Assembly: GCA_946626695.1 (NCBI GenBank) | Contig: CAMOUV010000004.1 | Span: forward strand, 1-32,789 | DNA: 32,789 bases | Direction of reading: 5' to 3' | Origin: an uncultured Blautia sp. | GTDB taxonomy: Bacteria > Bacillota > Clostridia > Lachnospirales > Lachnospiraceae | In this document: piece by piece, positions 1 through 8,180 of the stretch | How positions within the stretch are numbered: position 1 is the stretch's first letter | Layout of the letters: every line of letters starts with the position of its first letter | The notes under the pieces: model-generated | Seen by the model: only the letters and a program-made list of their open reading frames with translations | The model's database searches: none | What the model was told of the DNA's origin: nothing | Translations under genes and position numbers: made by a program

Positions 1-114
1 CTCCTTTGTAGAGGCCGGAATACCCTCCCAGCGTAAGGAACAGCTAGTACATTAATAGGAATATTGTAAAGTATTTTGCTCCACCTTCGAGCTTCTGTAC
101 AGCAAGTATAAAAT

Positions 115-164
115 CAGAATATTCTGAAAGTAAGGTCAAGTCAAGGAACCTGTCCCTGTGACTC
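115..164. repeat. REP-like palindromic repeat, copy A
   Basis: This 50-base element matches copy B (2193-2242) without gaps at 41 of 50 positions by eye. Its left part contains GAATATTCTGAAAG. Its right part (139-164) is an imperfect palindrome with arms AGTCA/TGACT around GGAACCTGTCCC. It lies about 65 bases beyond the stop codon of the DMT exporter gene. No transposase is visible nearby, so mobility is an inference from the dispersed copies only. Confidence 0.65.
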
Positions 165-201
165 CCAGGGCTGCTCCGCCAGGAGCAATTTCCTATTCGA
201 C

Positions 202-228
202 AAAAAAGCCCCTCGTGAAAGGAGCTTT
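202..228 (-). terminator. Rho-independent terminator of the DMT exporter gene
   Basis: Read on the minus strand, GAAAGCTCC and GGGGCTTT form a stem with one mismatch around a short loop, followed by a run of six T. The left arm begins at the stop codon, so transcription should end directly behind the exporter gene. Confidence 0.7.
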
Positions 229-1079
229 CAATAATTCCCTTGTTTTTCCATCGCAATATTATAAAGCACGATCGAGCCGACCACAATCACTGCCCCGACA
301 CAGGAAAGAGGCGAGATCATTTCGCCAAAGAAAACAGCCACCCATACCGGATTCATGATCGGTTCCATTCCCGTGATCAGGCTGGCCGTCACGGGCGGTG
401 TTTTCTTGATCCCTTCCGAAAAGAGAATATACGCTCCGCCCACCTGGATGATGCCGAGCGCCAGTACGGCTGCCACAACAGGAGCGGAAAAATCACTTTC
501 CACCGTGACCAGGGGACTGAACAGGATCCCCGCCGTCAGCTGTCCCAGGAAGCTCGAAGACAGCGCGTCCGCCTGTTTTCCCGTGTTCATCATGAACACA
601 CCGGCATAACAGATTCCGGAGAGGACCGCTGTGAGATTTCCCAGCCAGTTTCCCGCCTGGATCCCGTCTATGAAGAACAGGCATACCCCTGCCAGAACCG
701 CGATACAGGTGATCATGTCCGTTTTTTTCGGTTTCGATCCGTACAGGAGGGCCATCAGAAGGATCACGAACACCGGCGCCGTAAACTGCAGAACAATGGC
801 GTTCGCCGCCGTTGTCAGCTTGTTGGAGATCGCAAAAAGCGTCGTCACACCGATCATGGACAGAGCGCCGACAAACACCTGCCGGCTGAAAACCAGTCTG
901 TGATGCGTCACCAGAAGATAGATTCCGATGACCGCAGCACCGATCAGGTTTCTCGCCCCGTTGATTGCCAGGGCGTTCCACGGGATCATCTTGATAAAAA
1001 GACCTCCTGTGCTGAAACACAGGGAAGCCAGAAATACGCATAACACCGAGCTCCAGTTGTTGTTTTTTCCCTTATTCAT
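228..1079 (-). CDS. DMT superfamily (EamA) transporter
   Basis: This 283-residue integral membrane protein should export or exchange a small metabolite across the cytoplasmic membrane; the substrate cannot be told from sequence. It is almost entirely hydrophobic, with about ten membrane segments arranged as two EamA-like halves. The first half starts with a segment carrying GGLFIKMIPWNALAINGARN and the second ends with a proline-containing FxGEMISPLSCVGA segment, as is usual for EamA proteins. Length matches the family norm (280-310). The start at 1079 has only a weak AGGGA Shine-Dalgarno, nine bases away. The gene appears monocistronic: it ends in its own terminator and is separated by 125 bases from the hydrolase gene upstream. 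A TATAAT lies only about 20 bases before the start, without a good -35 box. Confidence 0.85.
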   Translation of the reverse strand: MNKGKNNNWSSVLCVFLASLCFSTGGLFIKMIPWNALAINGARNLIGAAVIGIYLLVTHHRLVFSRQVFVGALSMIGVTTLFAISNKLTTAANAIVLQFTAPVFVILLMALLYGSKPKKTDMITCIAVLAGVCLFFIDGIQAGNWLGNLTAVLSGICYAGVFMMNTGKQADALSSSFLGQLTAGILFSPLVTVESDFSAPVVAAVLALGIIQVGGAYILFSEGIKKTPPVTASLITGMEPIMNPVWVAVFFGEMISPLSCVGAVIVVGSIVLYNIAMEKQGNY

Positions 1080-1204
1080 GTCATCATTCCCTGCAGATTA
1101 TAGAAAGCGAGGAAAGCAATTGCGGTTTGAGCCTGCGCAAAACAGCAATTATTCTCCGCGTAACTCACCCGGCCTTACAGAAATCATCTTCCAAAGAACA
1201 CCCG

Positions 1205-2041
1205 CTACCGGTTTTTGATCTCGATCCGGTCCAGAATCCCCTGCACACCGACGTTCTGGTGGGTCAGGTACATTCGTGCCACATCCTCCACGAACCCTGC
1301 ATCCGCGCCGGTTTTCCGGCTGATCTTATCGAGCCCGACACCCTTGTCGATGTACTTCATGATTTTCATCACAAGCGCATGCGGCTCCTTGTCATATCCC
1401 GACGGGACAGTCTGTTTTTGGAAAACCTTGTCCTCTTCCGGCCGAGCCGTCTCTCTTTTCAGTTCAGCCGGACGGGCATGGCCGTAAAACACTTTTCGAG
1501 GTTTACGGGTCAAAAGAACGTCCCAGCTTTCCGCGATCCGGGTCCCTTTGTGAAGCTCCAGCTCATAGAGCGGATTCAGATCCCCTACGAACAGCGTGCC
1601 GTCATCAAGACAAAGAGACAGACTGTCGTCACTGTGCCCGGGAGTATGAAGAATTTCCCCTTCGATTCCAAGCGTTTTCAGAAAATCCCTGCTTCCCGGC
1701 GATGAAATGATCTTCAGCCTGTCATCATGGATCGGAATAAACCGGCTCTTTTTGTCTCTGCGCAGGATATCATCGGACGCATGCACAAAAGGCAGCTGGA
1801 AATCCATCACCACAATGCGCGGTCCCAGATCGGCAATCTCCTGGGCAATCCCCATATGATCCGGATGAAAATGGGAAATCAGAATAAAATCCACCGTCTG
1901 CACCGGGATCTTCAGAGCCCCCATGGCAGCGAAAAAAGCCGGCAGCGTCCCTGCCCATCCGGTATCGAACAACAGCAGACCGTTGTCCCCTTCGATCAGA
2001 TATGTGTTTGTCGAGGAGTAATGTAATTCGTTGATCTTCAT
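1205..2041 (-). CDS. MBL-fold metallo-hydrolase
   Basis: A 278-residue metallo-beta-lactamase-fold hydrolase, probably cytoplasmic, binding two metal ions. The metal ligands are visible: HFHPDH at residues 57-62, H136 in HTPGHSDDS, D154 in LFVGDLNP, and a later histidine in FYGHARP. The N-terminal strand pattern ending in LLLFDTGWAG is also typical. The GHSDDS and GDLNP motifs resemble the glyoxalase II-like/general hydrolase branch rather than RNase J or a beta-lactamase. The C-terminal 60 residues (KIMKYIDKGVGLDKISRKTG) look helical and could be a small winged-helix extension, as in LACTB2-like proteins. The start at 2041 is chosen because GGGAGG lies six bases upstream; an in-frame ATG exists at 2107 without such support. 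The substrate is unknown. It appears to be a single gene. Confidence 0.85.
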   Translation of the reverse strand: MKINELHYSSTNTYLIEGDNGLLLFDTGWAGTLPAFFAAMGALKIPVQTVDFILISHFHPDHMGIAQEIADLGPRIVVMDFQLPFVHASDDILRRDKKSRFIPIHDDRLKIISSPGSRDFLKTLGIEGEILHTPGHSDDSLSLCLDDGTLFVGDLNPLYELELHKGTRIAESWDVLLTRKPRKVFYGHARPAELKRETARPEEDKVFQKQTVPSGYDKEPHALVMKIMKYIDKGVGLDKISRKTGADAGFVEDVARMYLTHQNVGVQGILDRIEIKNR

Positions 2042-2149
2042 CGGATGCCTCCCACTCCTGCCTGAATCACCCTTTGCCATTAAAAACACACACTTCCGTT
2101 TCCACACCAGTATACTACATCACCGCATCCGGATGGAATCTGTTTTCAG

Positions 2150-2187
2150 AAGAAAATGAGACGCAGAACCGGATTCTGCGTCTCATT
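2150..2187 (-). terminator. Terminator at the end of the sugar ABC importer operon
   Basis: A perfect 14-base stem, AATGAGACGCAGAA (2155-2168) with TTCTGCGTCTCATT (2174-2187), encloses a five-base loop. On the minus strand it is followed by TTTTCTTCT. It lies 54 bases after the last importer gene and before the hydrolase gene, so it separates the two units. The GACGCAG arms resemble those of the hairpin at 19194-19238. Confidence 0.8.
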
Positions 2188-2192
2188 CATGT

Positions 2193-2243
2193 CTGAATAT
2201 TCTGAAAGGTTGGATGAGTCACGGAACCTGTCCCCGTGACTCA
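2193..2243. repeat. REP-like palindromic repeat, copy B
   Basis: This is the second copy of the roughly 50-base element. The palindrome at 2215-2243 reads TGAGTCACGGAACCTGTCC and continues CCGTGACTCA; outer arms TGAGTCACGG/CCGTGACTCA pair perfectly. The right arm supplies the TGA stop codon of the binding-protein gene (2241-2243), so the end of that gene has been shaped by the repeat. Confidence 0.7.
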
Positions 2244-3299
2244 GTCCAGGATGGTCACCGGATAAACGGTTCCCATGATCTCGATCTCTTTTACGGTATC
2301 ATCCACCGCAAAGATTTCTTCCTCTGTGTAGGAGATTTTTTCCGGGGTGCCGCCTTGTTCCAGCGTATGGATAATATCGGAAACCAAAGCTCCCTGTTCA
2401 GGATTGCACTGCGCGATGCAGGCGATCTTCCCTTGCCGGACGCAGTCCAGGGCTGCTTCATTCACTCCGTCAAAGGAGATGATCATGATCTCTCCTGCCG
2501 TCAGATCCAGCCCCGGTGTCTTCCCGGCCGCTTCGATGGCCTCAATCGCACCCAGGGCTTCATTGTCGTTCTCGCAGTAGACCACATTGATATTCTCATA
2601 CTGCCGGAGAAGGGAAGCCATGACCTCCCGACCCTTGGCCTGGGTAAAATCTCCCGTCACCTCAGCCAGAAGATCCCACCCATTCTGTTTTGCCGCATCC
2701 GCCAGACCTTTCGTCCGTCCGATCTGGGCCGACGCGCCGATGGTTCCCTGGATGTTGACGATATGCAGGTCTTCGGGCCCGATCCCCTTTGCTTCGGTGT
2801 AACTTCTGAGCCATTCTGCGGCTTTTCGGCCTTCCAGCTCAAAATCCGAGCCCACCCGGCAGGTAAACAGGCTGTCATCCTGCACATCGACCTTCCGGTC
2901 CATGATGATCACCGGGATCCTGGCGTCCTTCGCCTCCTGCAGGACGGTATCCCAGCCCGTCTCCGTGACCGGAGCCAGCACGATATACTCCACCTCCCGC
3001 TGGATGAAAGTACGGATCGCCTTGATCTGGTTCGCCTGCTTCTGCTGCCCGTCCTCAAAAATCAGTTCATATCCGTTCGCCGGTGTAAAGGTCTCCTTCA
3101 TGGATGCCGTGTTCGCACTGCGCCAGTCCGACTCAGCACCCAGCTGTGAAAATCCCACCTTGATCCGGCTGTCTTCCTCGGCAGTCTCTTCCTGATCGGA
3201 GGCTTTTCCGCCGCAGCCGCCCGTCACGATGCAGAGCAGAACCAGAAGGAAAAGAATTATCCGTACGGTAAAACGCTCTTGAGTTTTACAGGTTGTCAT
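2241..3299 (-). CDS. Sugar ABC transporter substrate-binding protein, YtfQ-like
   Basis: An extracellular sugar-binding lipoprotein of about 352 residues, periplasmic-binding-protein type I fold (ribose/galactofuranose cluster). A basic N-terminus and hydrophobic stretch (about residues 12-27) end at TGGC, a passable but atypical lipobox. The mature part closely follows E. coli YtfQ as I remember it: KVGFSQLGAESDWR, EDGQQKQANQIKA, LAPVTETGWDTVLQEAKDA, IMDRKVDV and IQGTIGAS. The start is uncertain. ATG 3299 and GTG 3305 both lie inside the end of the yjfF gene and neither has a well-spaced Shine-Dalgarno, which suggests translational coupling. It is the last gene of the operon and the second binding protein for one importer; the other (7062-8021) is more diverged in its ligand-contact segment. 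By family the ligand is likely galactofuranose or another furanose sugar (inference). Confidence 0.85.
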   Translation of the reverse strand: MTTCKTQERFTVRIILFLLVLLCIVTGGCGGKASDQEETAEEDSRIKVGFSQLGAESDWRSANTASMKETFTPANGYELIFEDGQQKQANQIKAIRTFIQREVEYIVLAPVTETGWDTVLQEAKDARIPVIIMDRKVDVQDDSLFTCRVGSDFELEGRKAAEWLRSYTEAKGIGPEDLHIVNIQGTIGASAQIGRTKGLADAAKQNGWDLLAEVTGDFTQAKGREVMASLLRQYENINVVYCENDNEALGAIEAIEAAGKTPGLDLTAGEIMIISFDGVNEAALDCVRQGKIACIAQCNPEQGALVSDIIHTLEQGGTPEKISYTEEEIFAVDDTVKEIEIMGTVYPVTILD

Positions 3300-4347
3300 C
3301 TCCACCGCTCATCGCTTTCTTTTTCCATGACATCAGAACGCTCTGGATCACAAGGAAAATACAGAGCATTCCGGCTACCGTTATTCCCGTCCACCAGGCT
3401 TTGTCAAACCCTGCGGAGGTAACTATGTTCTGAATCGTCGAAAGGGAAAGAACACCGAAAAGTGTACCGATCACGTTTCCCACGCCGCCGGTCAGCATGG
3501 TTCCTCCGATAATGGAAGAAGCGATGGCATTCATCTCCATGCCCTGTGCATGGGAGGCCGAACCGCTTCCCACATGCATGAAATAGACAAATCCTCCGAT
3601 CCCCGCCAGGATACTGCAGATCAGGTGGGAATAAAACCGGGTCCTTTTGACATTGATTCCCAGCATCAGTGCACTCTGCCGGGAACCGCCCACTGCGTAG
3701 AAGTTTCTTCCCTGTTTTGTCCATCGCAGCACGATGAAGAAAATCAGAACCACCAGCAGGGCAACGACAACACCGATCTCCACATAGGCATTGACAAAAA
3801 CGCCCTTTTTGTTGACGGAACCCAGGCCCGGGATCCGGATCCGGGTTTCCTTCACGGCTTTGAAGCCCTCGTGAGCCACATTAAAGGGCTTGGTATTGAC
3901 GATGGTCGTCATGCCTCTGGCAAAGAACATTCCCGCCAGGGACACGATAAAGGGCTGGATATCCAGATAGGCCACGAGAAGTCCCTGAATCACTCCGAAA
4001 GCCAGACCGATACCCAAAGCGATCAGTACGGCGGTAAAGACATTTCCATTCTGATAATCCAGATGTACGGCGCAGCACATGCTGACAAGTGCCGCCACAC
4101 CGCCTACCGAAATATCAATCCCGCCGGTGATCATGACAATACTCATGCCGCAGGCCGAGATGATCAGAGCCGCATTGTTATTCAGGATATTGCAGAAGGT
4201 CTGCGGTTTCAGGAAACCGGCCCCCTGGAACACCATGGCGCAGATGTACATCACAAAAAACACGATTATCGTGATCGTCAGCAGAAGGTTGGTATCCGAC
4301 ATTTTGCGGATCCGGTCACCCAGACCACCGTTTTTCTTTTTGGACAT
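3286..4347 (-). CDS. Sugar ABC transporter permease, YjfF-like
   Basis: A 353-residue membrane subunit (BPD_transp_2/RbsC family) of the YtfQRT-YjfF importer. It pairs with the neighbouring permease to form the heterodimeric channel. About nine or ten hydrophobic helices follow a short basic N-terminus (MSKKKNGGLGDRIRKM). The family motif TGGIDISVGG lies around residue 77, and GLLVAYLDIQPFIVSLAGMF is the conserved loop-helix. The C-terminal GGTMLTGGVGNVIGTLFG is typical of the family. The start at 4347 is chosen for its GGGAGG with nine-base spacing and because it follows the stop of the upstream permease by one base; a longer reading from 4440 would overlap that gene. The 3' end overlaps the binding-protein gene by 14 bases, consistent with one transcript. 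Confidence 0.88.
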   Translation of the reverse strand: MSKKKNGGLGDRIRKMSDTNLLLTITIIVFFVMYICAMVFQGAGFLKPQTFCNILNNNAALIISACGMSIVMITGGIDISVGGVAALVSMCCAVHLDYQNGNVFTAVLIALGIGLAFGVIQGLLVAYLDIQPFIVSLAGMFFARGMTTIVNTKPFNVAHEGFKAVKETRIRIPGLGSVNKKGVFVNAYVEIGVVVALLVVLIFFIVLRWTKQGRNFYAVGGSRQSALMLGINVKRTRFYSHLICSILAGIGGFVYFMHVGSGSASHAQGMEMNAIASSIIGGTMLTGGVGNVIGTLFGVLSLSTIQNIVTSAGFDKAWWTGITVAGMLCIFLVIQSVLMSWKKKAMSGGDDNL

Positions 4348-4348
4348 A

Positions 4349-5431
4349 TTATGCGGCCTCCCTTCTGGAAGATCTGGTTTTCCTGCCCATCTTTGAGAAG
4401 AATTCCCGCACCGTCGGGGCAGAAAGCACCACCAGGACAATGACGACCACCGCTTTATAAGCCGGAAGCGCGTCGGCCGGAACCTTCATGCGGTACAGCG
4501 TCGTGGTCAGATACTGGATCACGTATGCGCCGAGGATCGACGCAGCCATGTTGAATTTTCCTCCGGAAAGTGCATTTCCTCCCAGGGCAACCGCCAGGAT
4601 CGCATCCATCTCGATATCCTTTGCGATGACCGAATAGTTGATGGAAGAGATCCGGCTGACCTTGATCAGGCCGCACACGGCGACGCAGACACCCAGAATG
4701 ACAAAGGTCAGAAACTTGATCAATACCGGGTTCAGACCGATCAGCCTGGCAGCGTTTTCGTTGATGCCGACAGACTGGGTATAGAGACCCAGATTGGTGA
4801 ACTTCATGACCAGGAAAATGATCGCCACGCAGACCACAGCGATCAGGAAAGGCGTCGGTACGGCAATTCCCGGGATAAAGCCGCCGAAATAACCGAACTC
4901 CGCATCCTTGATGATGGGAAGCTCGTTGTTGTTGATCCAGGCGGCGATGGAACGGCCCGCCGTAAACAGGATCAGCGTTGCCACCATGGGCTGAATCCGA
5001 AAATAAGCCACCAGAATTCCGTTAAAAGCACCGCAGAGCATGGCGGCGATCACACCGACGAAAAAAGCCGCGATGATGGGCGCCTGCATGGTCTCCGGAT
5101 GGGGATCGCTTCCGCAGAGGATCTTCAGGATCGCGGAACCGGCAATAGCGATGGTCGCGCCGACGCTGATATCCTGTCCGCCGGAGGCTGCCGTAACCAG
5201 CGTCATGCCGATGGCCAGAATCGCCAGCTCCGAGCCGTTATCCAGAATGGTGATCAGGTTTCCTGACAGGACCGCATTGCCCAGATTGTTGTGATCCAGA
5301 CGGATATTGAAGAAGGAGGGGCCGATGATCAGATTGAAGATGGTAAGAATCAGGATCGCGATGACCGGGATCATCAGCTGGCTTCGAAACAGATCCGAAA
5401 TCTGAAATTGTTTCTTTGAAGTGTTCGTCAT
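4349..5431 (-). CDS. Sugar ABC transporter permease, YtfT-like
   Basis: A 360-residue polytopic membrane protein, the first of two RbsC-type permeases of the importer. The N-terminal cytoplasmic tail (MTNTSKKQFQISDLFRSQ) is followed by about nine to ten hydrophobic helices. SGGQDISVGATIAIAGS is the family signature, and NGILVAYFRIQPMVATLILF is the second conserved segment. ALGGNALSGGKFNMAASILG near the C-terminus matches the usual ending of YtfT/RbsC proteins. The start ATG shares four bases (ATGA) with the stop of the ATPase gene, so the two are translationally coupled. Two distinct permeases next to one duplicated-domain ATPase is the YtfRT-YjfF arrangement rather than the single-permease ribose type. 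Confidence 0.9.
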   Translation of the reverse strand: MTNTSKKQFQISDLFRSQLMIPVIAILILTIFNLIIGPSFFNIRLDHNNLGNAVLSGNLITILDNGSELAILAIGMTLVTAASGGQDISVGATIAIAGSAILKILCGSDPHPETMQAPIIAAFFVGVIAAMLCGAFNGILVAYFRIQPMVATLILFTAGRSIAAWINNNELPIIKDAEFGYFGGFIPGIAVPTPFLIAVVCVAIIFLVMKFTNLGLYTQSVGINENAARLIGLNPVLIKFLTFVILGVCVAVCGLIKVSRISSINYSVIAKDIEMDAILAVALGGNALSGGKFNMAASILGAYVIQYLTTTLYRMKVPADALPAYKAVVVIVLVVLSAPTVREFFSKMGRKTRSSRREAA

Positions 5432-6972
5432 GATTTCGCCTCCCCTCCCGCAATCGTGCTCATGATTTTATTCTGTGTCAGGTCCTCTCCGGAAAGCTCC
5501 CCGACGACCTGCCGGTCACGCATGACCACCAGCCGCGAACAGGTACGCAGCATCTCATCGGTCTCCGAAGAGATAAAGGTCACGCTCTTTCCCTCCGAAG
5601 CCAGCTTCAGCACCAGCTTCTGGATATCGACCTTGGTTCCCACGTCGATTCCCCGTGTCGGCTCATCCAGGATCAGGTAATCCGGATTGGCCAGAAGCCA
5701 CCGGGCAACGATCACCTTCTGCTGATTTCCTCCGGACAGAGACTTGATCGGTGTGTCTGCCGAGGCCGTCTTGATATCCAGCAGCCGGATATATTCCTCC
5801 GCGAACCGATAGGTCTGGGCCTTGCTGAAGGGTTTGAAGAAGCCTTTCAGGTTCTGAAGCGCCAGGATGATGTTTTCGCGGACAGACAGGTCACCGATGA
5901 TCCCGTCCCGTTTCCGGTCCTCCGGAAGGTAGGCGATACCATTCTTCATGGCATCGATCGGTTTATGGATCTTTACTTCCTTCCCGTTCTTCTTCACCTT
6001 GCCGCGCAGAACCCGGTCTGCTCCGAAGATCGCACGCACGCACTCACTCCGCCCGGAGCCCAGAAGACCGGTAAACCCGTTGACCTCCCCTTTTCTGATA
6101 TGGAAGTTGAAAGGCTTGATGCCTGCATTGGACTGCAGCCCCTCCGCCTCATAAACGTTTTCAGCGGAAGAAGCATCGGAAGAGCCGTTCTCTCCCTTGA
6201 TATCCGAAAGATCATCCATCTCCTTGCCAAGCATTTTTGCCACAAGCTGCACTCTGGGAAGATCTTTGATCGCGTACTCGCCGACCAGTTTTCCGTCCCG
6301 GAGCACCGTGATCTTGTCACAGACCTCATAAACCTGATCCAGGAAATGGGTGACAAAAATAATCCCTACTCCCTTCTGTTTCAGATCCCGCATCAGCCGG
6401 AACAGCTTCTGTACCTCCTGTTCATCCAGGGAAGAGGTGGGCTCATCCAGGATGAGGACCTTACATTCCATGTCTACAGCCCTGGCGATGGCGATCATCT
6501 GCTGCACGGCCAGGGAACAGCTTCCCAGCTGCTGGGCTGCCTTGGCAGGTATATCGAGAGACTGCAGGATACGGTCCGTATCCGCATTCATTTTTTTCCA
6601 GTTCAGACCGGCGCCTTGTCCGCGGCCGATAAACATGTTTTCTGCCACGGAAAGATTCGGGCAGAGGGTGATTTCCTGATACACAGTACTGATGCCCAGC
6701 CTCTGTGCATCCTGCGGAGAATGGATCGCGACAGGCCCCTGATGACCCGCCAGATACACTTCTCCCTCGTCTTTTTCATATACACCGGTAATAACCTTGA
6801 TCAGCGTTGATTTTCCGGCTCCGTTCTCTCCCATCAGAGCATGGATCTCGCCTTCACACAGGCAGAAATCCACAGCCTGAAGAGCCCGCACTCCCGGAAA
6901 GCTTTTATGGATGTTTTTCATTTCAAGTACGGCATGTTCTTTCACCTGGGCAGCACCTCTTTCATCTTTCAT
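5428..6972 (-). CDS. Sugar ABC transporter ATP-binding protein, YtfR-like
   Basis: A 514-residue cytoplasmic ATPase made of two fused ABC domains, as in RbsA, MglA and YtfR. Domain 1 carries Walker A GENGAGKST (residues 48-56), a relaxed signature SCSLAVQQ (151-158) and Walker B ILDEPTSSLD (about 174-183). Domain 2 has the degenerate P-loop GLLGSGRSE (302-310), a full signature SLSGGNQQK (411-419) and Walker B ILDEPTRGID. The altered second P-loop is normal in this family. Two starts are possible: ATG 6972, with GGTGAAGG immediately before it, or GTG 6945, preceded by AGAGGTG at eight bases; the shorter form would be 505 residues. The gene follows the first binding-protein gene, from which it is separated by a terminator-like hairpin. 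Confidence 0.92.
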   Translation of the reverse strand: MKDERGAAQVKEHAVLEMKNIHKSFPGVRALQAVDFCLCEGEIHALMGENGAGKSTLIKVITGVYEKDEGEVYLAGHQGPVAIHSPQDAQRLGISTVYQEITLCPNLSVAENMFIGRGQGAGLNWKKMNADTDRILQSLDIPAKAAQQLGSCSLAVQQMIAIARAVDMECKVLILDEPTSSLDEQEVQKLFRLMRDLKQKGVGIIFVTHFLDQVYEVCDKITVLRDGKLVGEYAIKDLPRVQLVAKMLGKEMDDLSDIKGENGSSDASSAENVYEAEGLQSNAGIKPFNFHIRKGEVNGFTGLLGSGRSECVRAIFGADRVLRGKVKKNGKEVKIHKPIDAMKNGIAYLPEDRKRDGIIGDLSVRENIILALQNLKGFFKPFSKAQTYRFAEEYIRLLDIKTASADTPIKSLSGGNQQKVIVARWLLANPDYLILDEPTRGIDVGTKVDIQKLVLKLASEGKSVTFISSETDEMLRTCSRLVVMRDRQVVGELSGEDLTQNKIMSTIAGGEAKS

Positions 6973-6982
6973 CCTTCACCAG

Positions 6983-7029
6983 AAAAGCGCAGCACAGGCG
7001 TAATTTCTACGCTGCACTGCGCTTTTTTT
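6983..7029. terminator. Intra-operon hairpin between binding-protein gene and ATPase gene
   Basis: AAAGCGCAG and CTGCGCTTT form a nine-base stem. An inner GCGTA/TACGC helix sits above an internal loop and is capped by ATTTC. On the plus strand seven T follow; on the minus (coding) strand only CTTTTCT follows. It is therefore probably a partial terminator or RNA-stabilising hairpin that lets the binding protein exceed the ATPase. Confidence 0.65.
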
Positions 7030-7061
7030 CAGTTAACTATTGCATTTTGATGACAGCAGGA

Positions 7062-8021
7062 TCAGATTCCGTATGTGTCTACATCTTCCTGGGTGATCTG
7101 GGTTGCGTCAAAGCCCTTCTCTTCCATGATGACAACCTTCTCATCGATCTCTTCGCCGGCTTCAAGCTTTTTGATGATCTCGTCAATGTAGGAAGCCTGG
7201 AACGGGTTGCACTGTCCGTCGTAGTTCCAGTTGCCTGCCAGCAGCTCTTCCAGAGCCCACTTGTTGCAGTCAAAGCCCATTACGATGACATCGCCGTCTA
7301 CGCCGTGGCTGATGTTTGCCTTGTCAAGAGCCGCTACGGCACCCTTTGCCATATCGTCGTTCTCTGCGTAGATTACGTTGAAGGATTCGCCGGAGTCAAT
7401 CACAGACTGTACGATCTGCTGTGCCTTCTCTGCATTCCACTCTGCGGTCTGCTGGGTGACAATGTTGACGTTCTCTTCTTCTGCGAAACTGTCAACCGCC
7501 GCGGTACGTCCCTGCTGTGCAGCGGAGCCCATAACGCCCTGGATGTGAATGATGTTGTATTCATCAAGTCCCTGAGAGGACAGCCAGTCAATGGCTGTGG
7601 TGCCTTCCAGTGCCATGTCGGAAACGATGGAAGCCACATACAGATCTTCCGGAGCGTCGATGGTACGGTCGAACAGAATTACGGAAACGCCTGCATCCTG
7701 TGCATCCTGCAGAACACCTTCCCAGCCGGCTGTATCTGCCGCGGAAAGAAGAAGATAATCAACCTCATCCTGGATGAACTTCTGGGCTGCTGCGATCTGC
7801 TCGTCGTTCTTCAGGCTGTATGCAAATTCTGCATCATAACCGTTTTCTTCGCAGAACATCTTCTGAAGGTCTGCATCATTTGCGGTACGGTAACCGGATT
7901 CATTCGGGTCGTTGTTGATAATGCCAACCTTGATCAGGCCGTCTTCTGCGTTGACCATGACTGTGCTGCAGGCAGCAAGAACAGCTGCGGACATGAGAGT
8001 TGCCAGTACTTTCTTATTCAT
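7062..8021 (-). CDS. Sugar ABC transporter substrate-binding protein (diverged YtfQ type)
   Basis: A 319-residue extracellular sugar-binding protein, first gene of the importer operon. The signal sequence MNKKVLATLMSAAVLAAC ends in a lipobox (VLAAC), so it is probably a lipoprotein anchored at C18. The type I binding-protein fold shows in IKVGIINNDPNESGYRTAND, LLLSAADTAGWEGVLQDAQD, VILFDRTIDAPEDL, IHIQGVMGSAAQQGR, and VIYAENDDMAKGAVAALDKA. Where the second binding protein has EDGQQKQANQIKA, this one has YSLKNDEQIAAAQ, so its ligand or affinity may differ. The start at 8021 is set by AGGAGG eight bases upstream; an ATG at 8039 lies ahead of that Shine-Dalgarno. It sits directly downstream of the sensor kinase gene, whose product is the likely regulator. 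Confidence 0.9.
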   Translation of the reverse strand: MNKKVLATLMSAAVLAACSTVMVNAEDGLIKVGIINNDPNESGYRTANDADLQKMFCEENGYDAEFAYSLKNDEQIAAAQKFIQDEVDYLLLSAADTAGWEGVLQDAQDAGVSVILFDRTIDAPEDLYVASIVSDMALEGTTAIDWLSSQGLDEYNIIHIQGVMGSAAQQGRTAAVDSFAEEENVNIVTQQTAEWNAEKAQQIVQSVIDSGESFNVIYAENDDMAKGAVAALDKANISHGVDGDVIVMGFDCNKWALEELLAGNWNYDGQCNPFQASYIDEIIKKLEAGEEIDEKVVIMEEKGFDATQITQEDVDTYGI

Positions 8022-8063
8022 TTTCTTTCCTCCTTGCAAAAAACAAGTTTACTTGATGGTCTT

Positions 8064-8092
8064 ATTGTATCGGACCGAAAAAGAAAAATCCA
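8064..8092 (-). promoter_or_regulatory. Probable activator-dependent promoter of the sugar importer operon
   Basis: On the minus strand the -10 hexamer TACAAT (8064-8069) lies about 45 bases before the binding-protein start codon. The region 17 bases upstream (GGATTT) is a poor -35. A good -10 with a poor -35 fits dependence on the AraC-type response regulator encoded upstream. Just further upstream are a small palindrome TTCAAACGGTTGAA (8105-8118) and a repeated GGTTGA-TTTT motif. Confidence 0.4.
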
Positions 8093-8180
8093 TCCAGATC
8101 ATTCTTCAAACGGTTGAATTTTCTTTGTAATTCAGCCGTCCGGGAAAGCCGGGTGGATTATTTTCCGAAAAAGGTTGATT

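Noticed and set aside
31-45. GTAAGGAACAGCT at both ends of the window (near 33 and 32662), as if flanking an element
   Set aside because: A 13-base match between two places in 33 kb is expected by chance several times, and the flanking bases do not align.
1079-1130. TATAAT (1097-1102, minus strand) as promoter of the DMT exporter gene
   Set aside because: No acceptable -35 is found at 16-18 bases and the leader would be only about a dozen bases long; not listed as a feature.
2042-2107. N-terminal extension of the MBL-fold hydrolase to 2107
   Set aside because: The extra 22 residues are basic and do not belong to the fold; GGGAGG at 2047-2052 defines the internal start.
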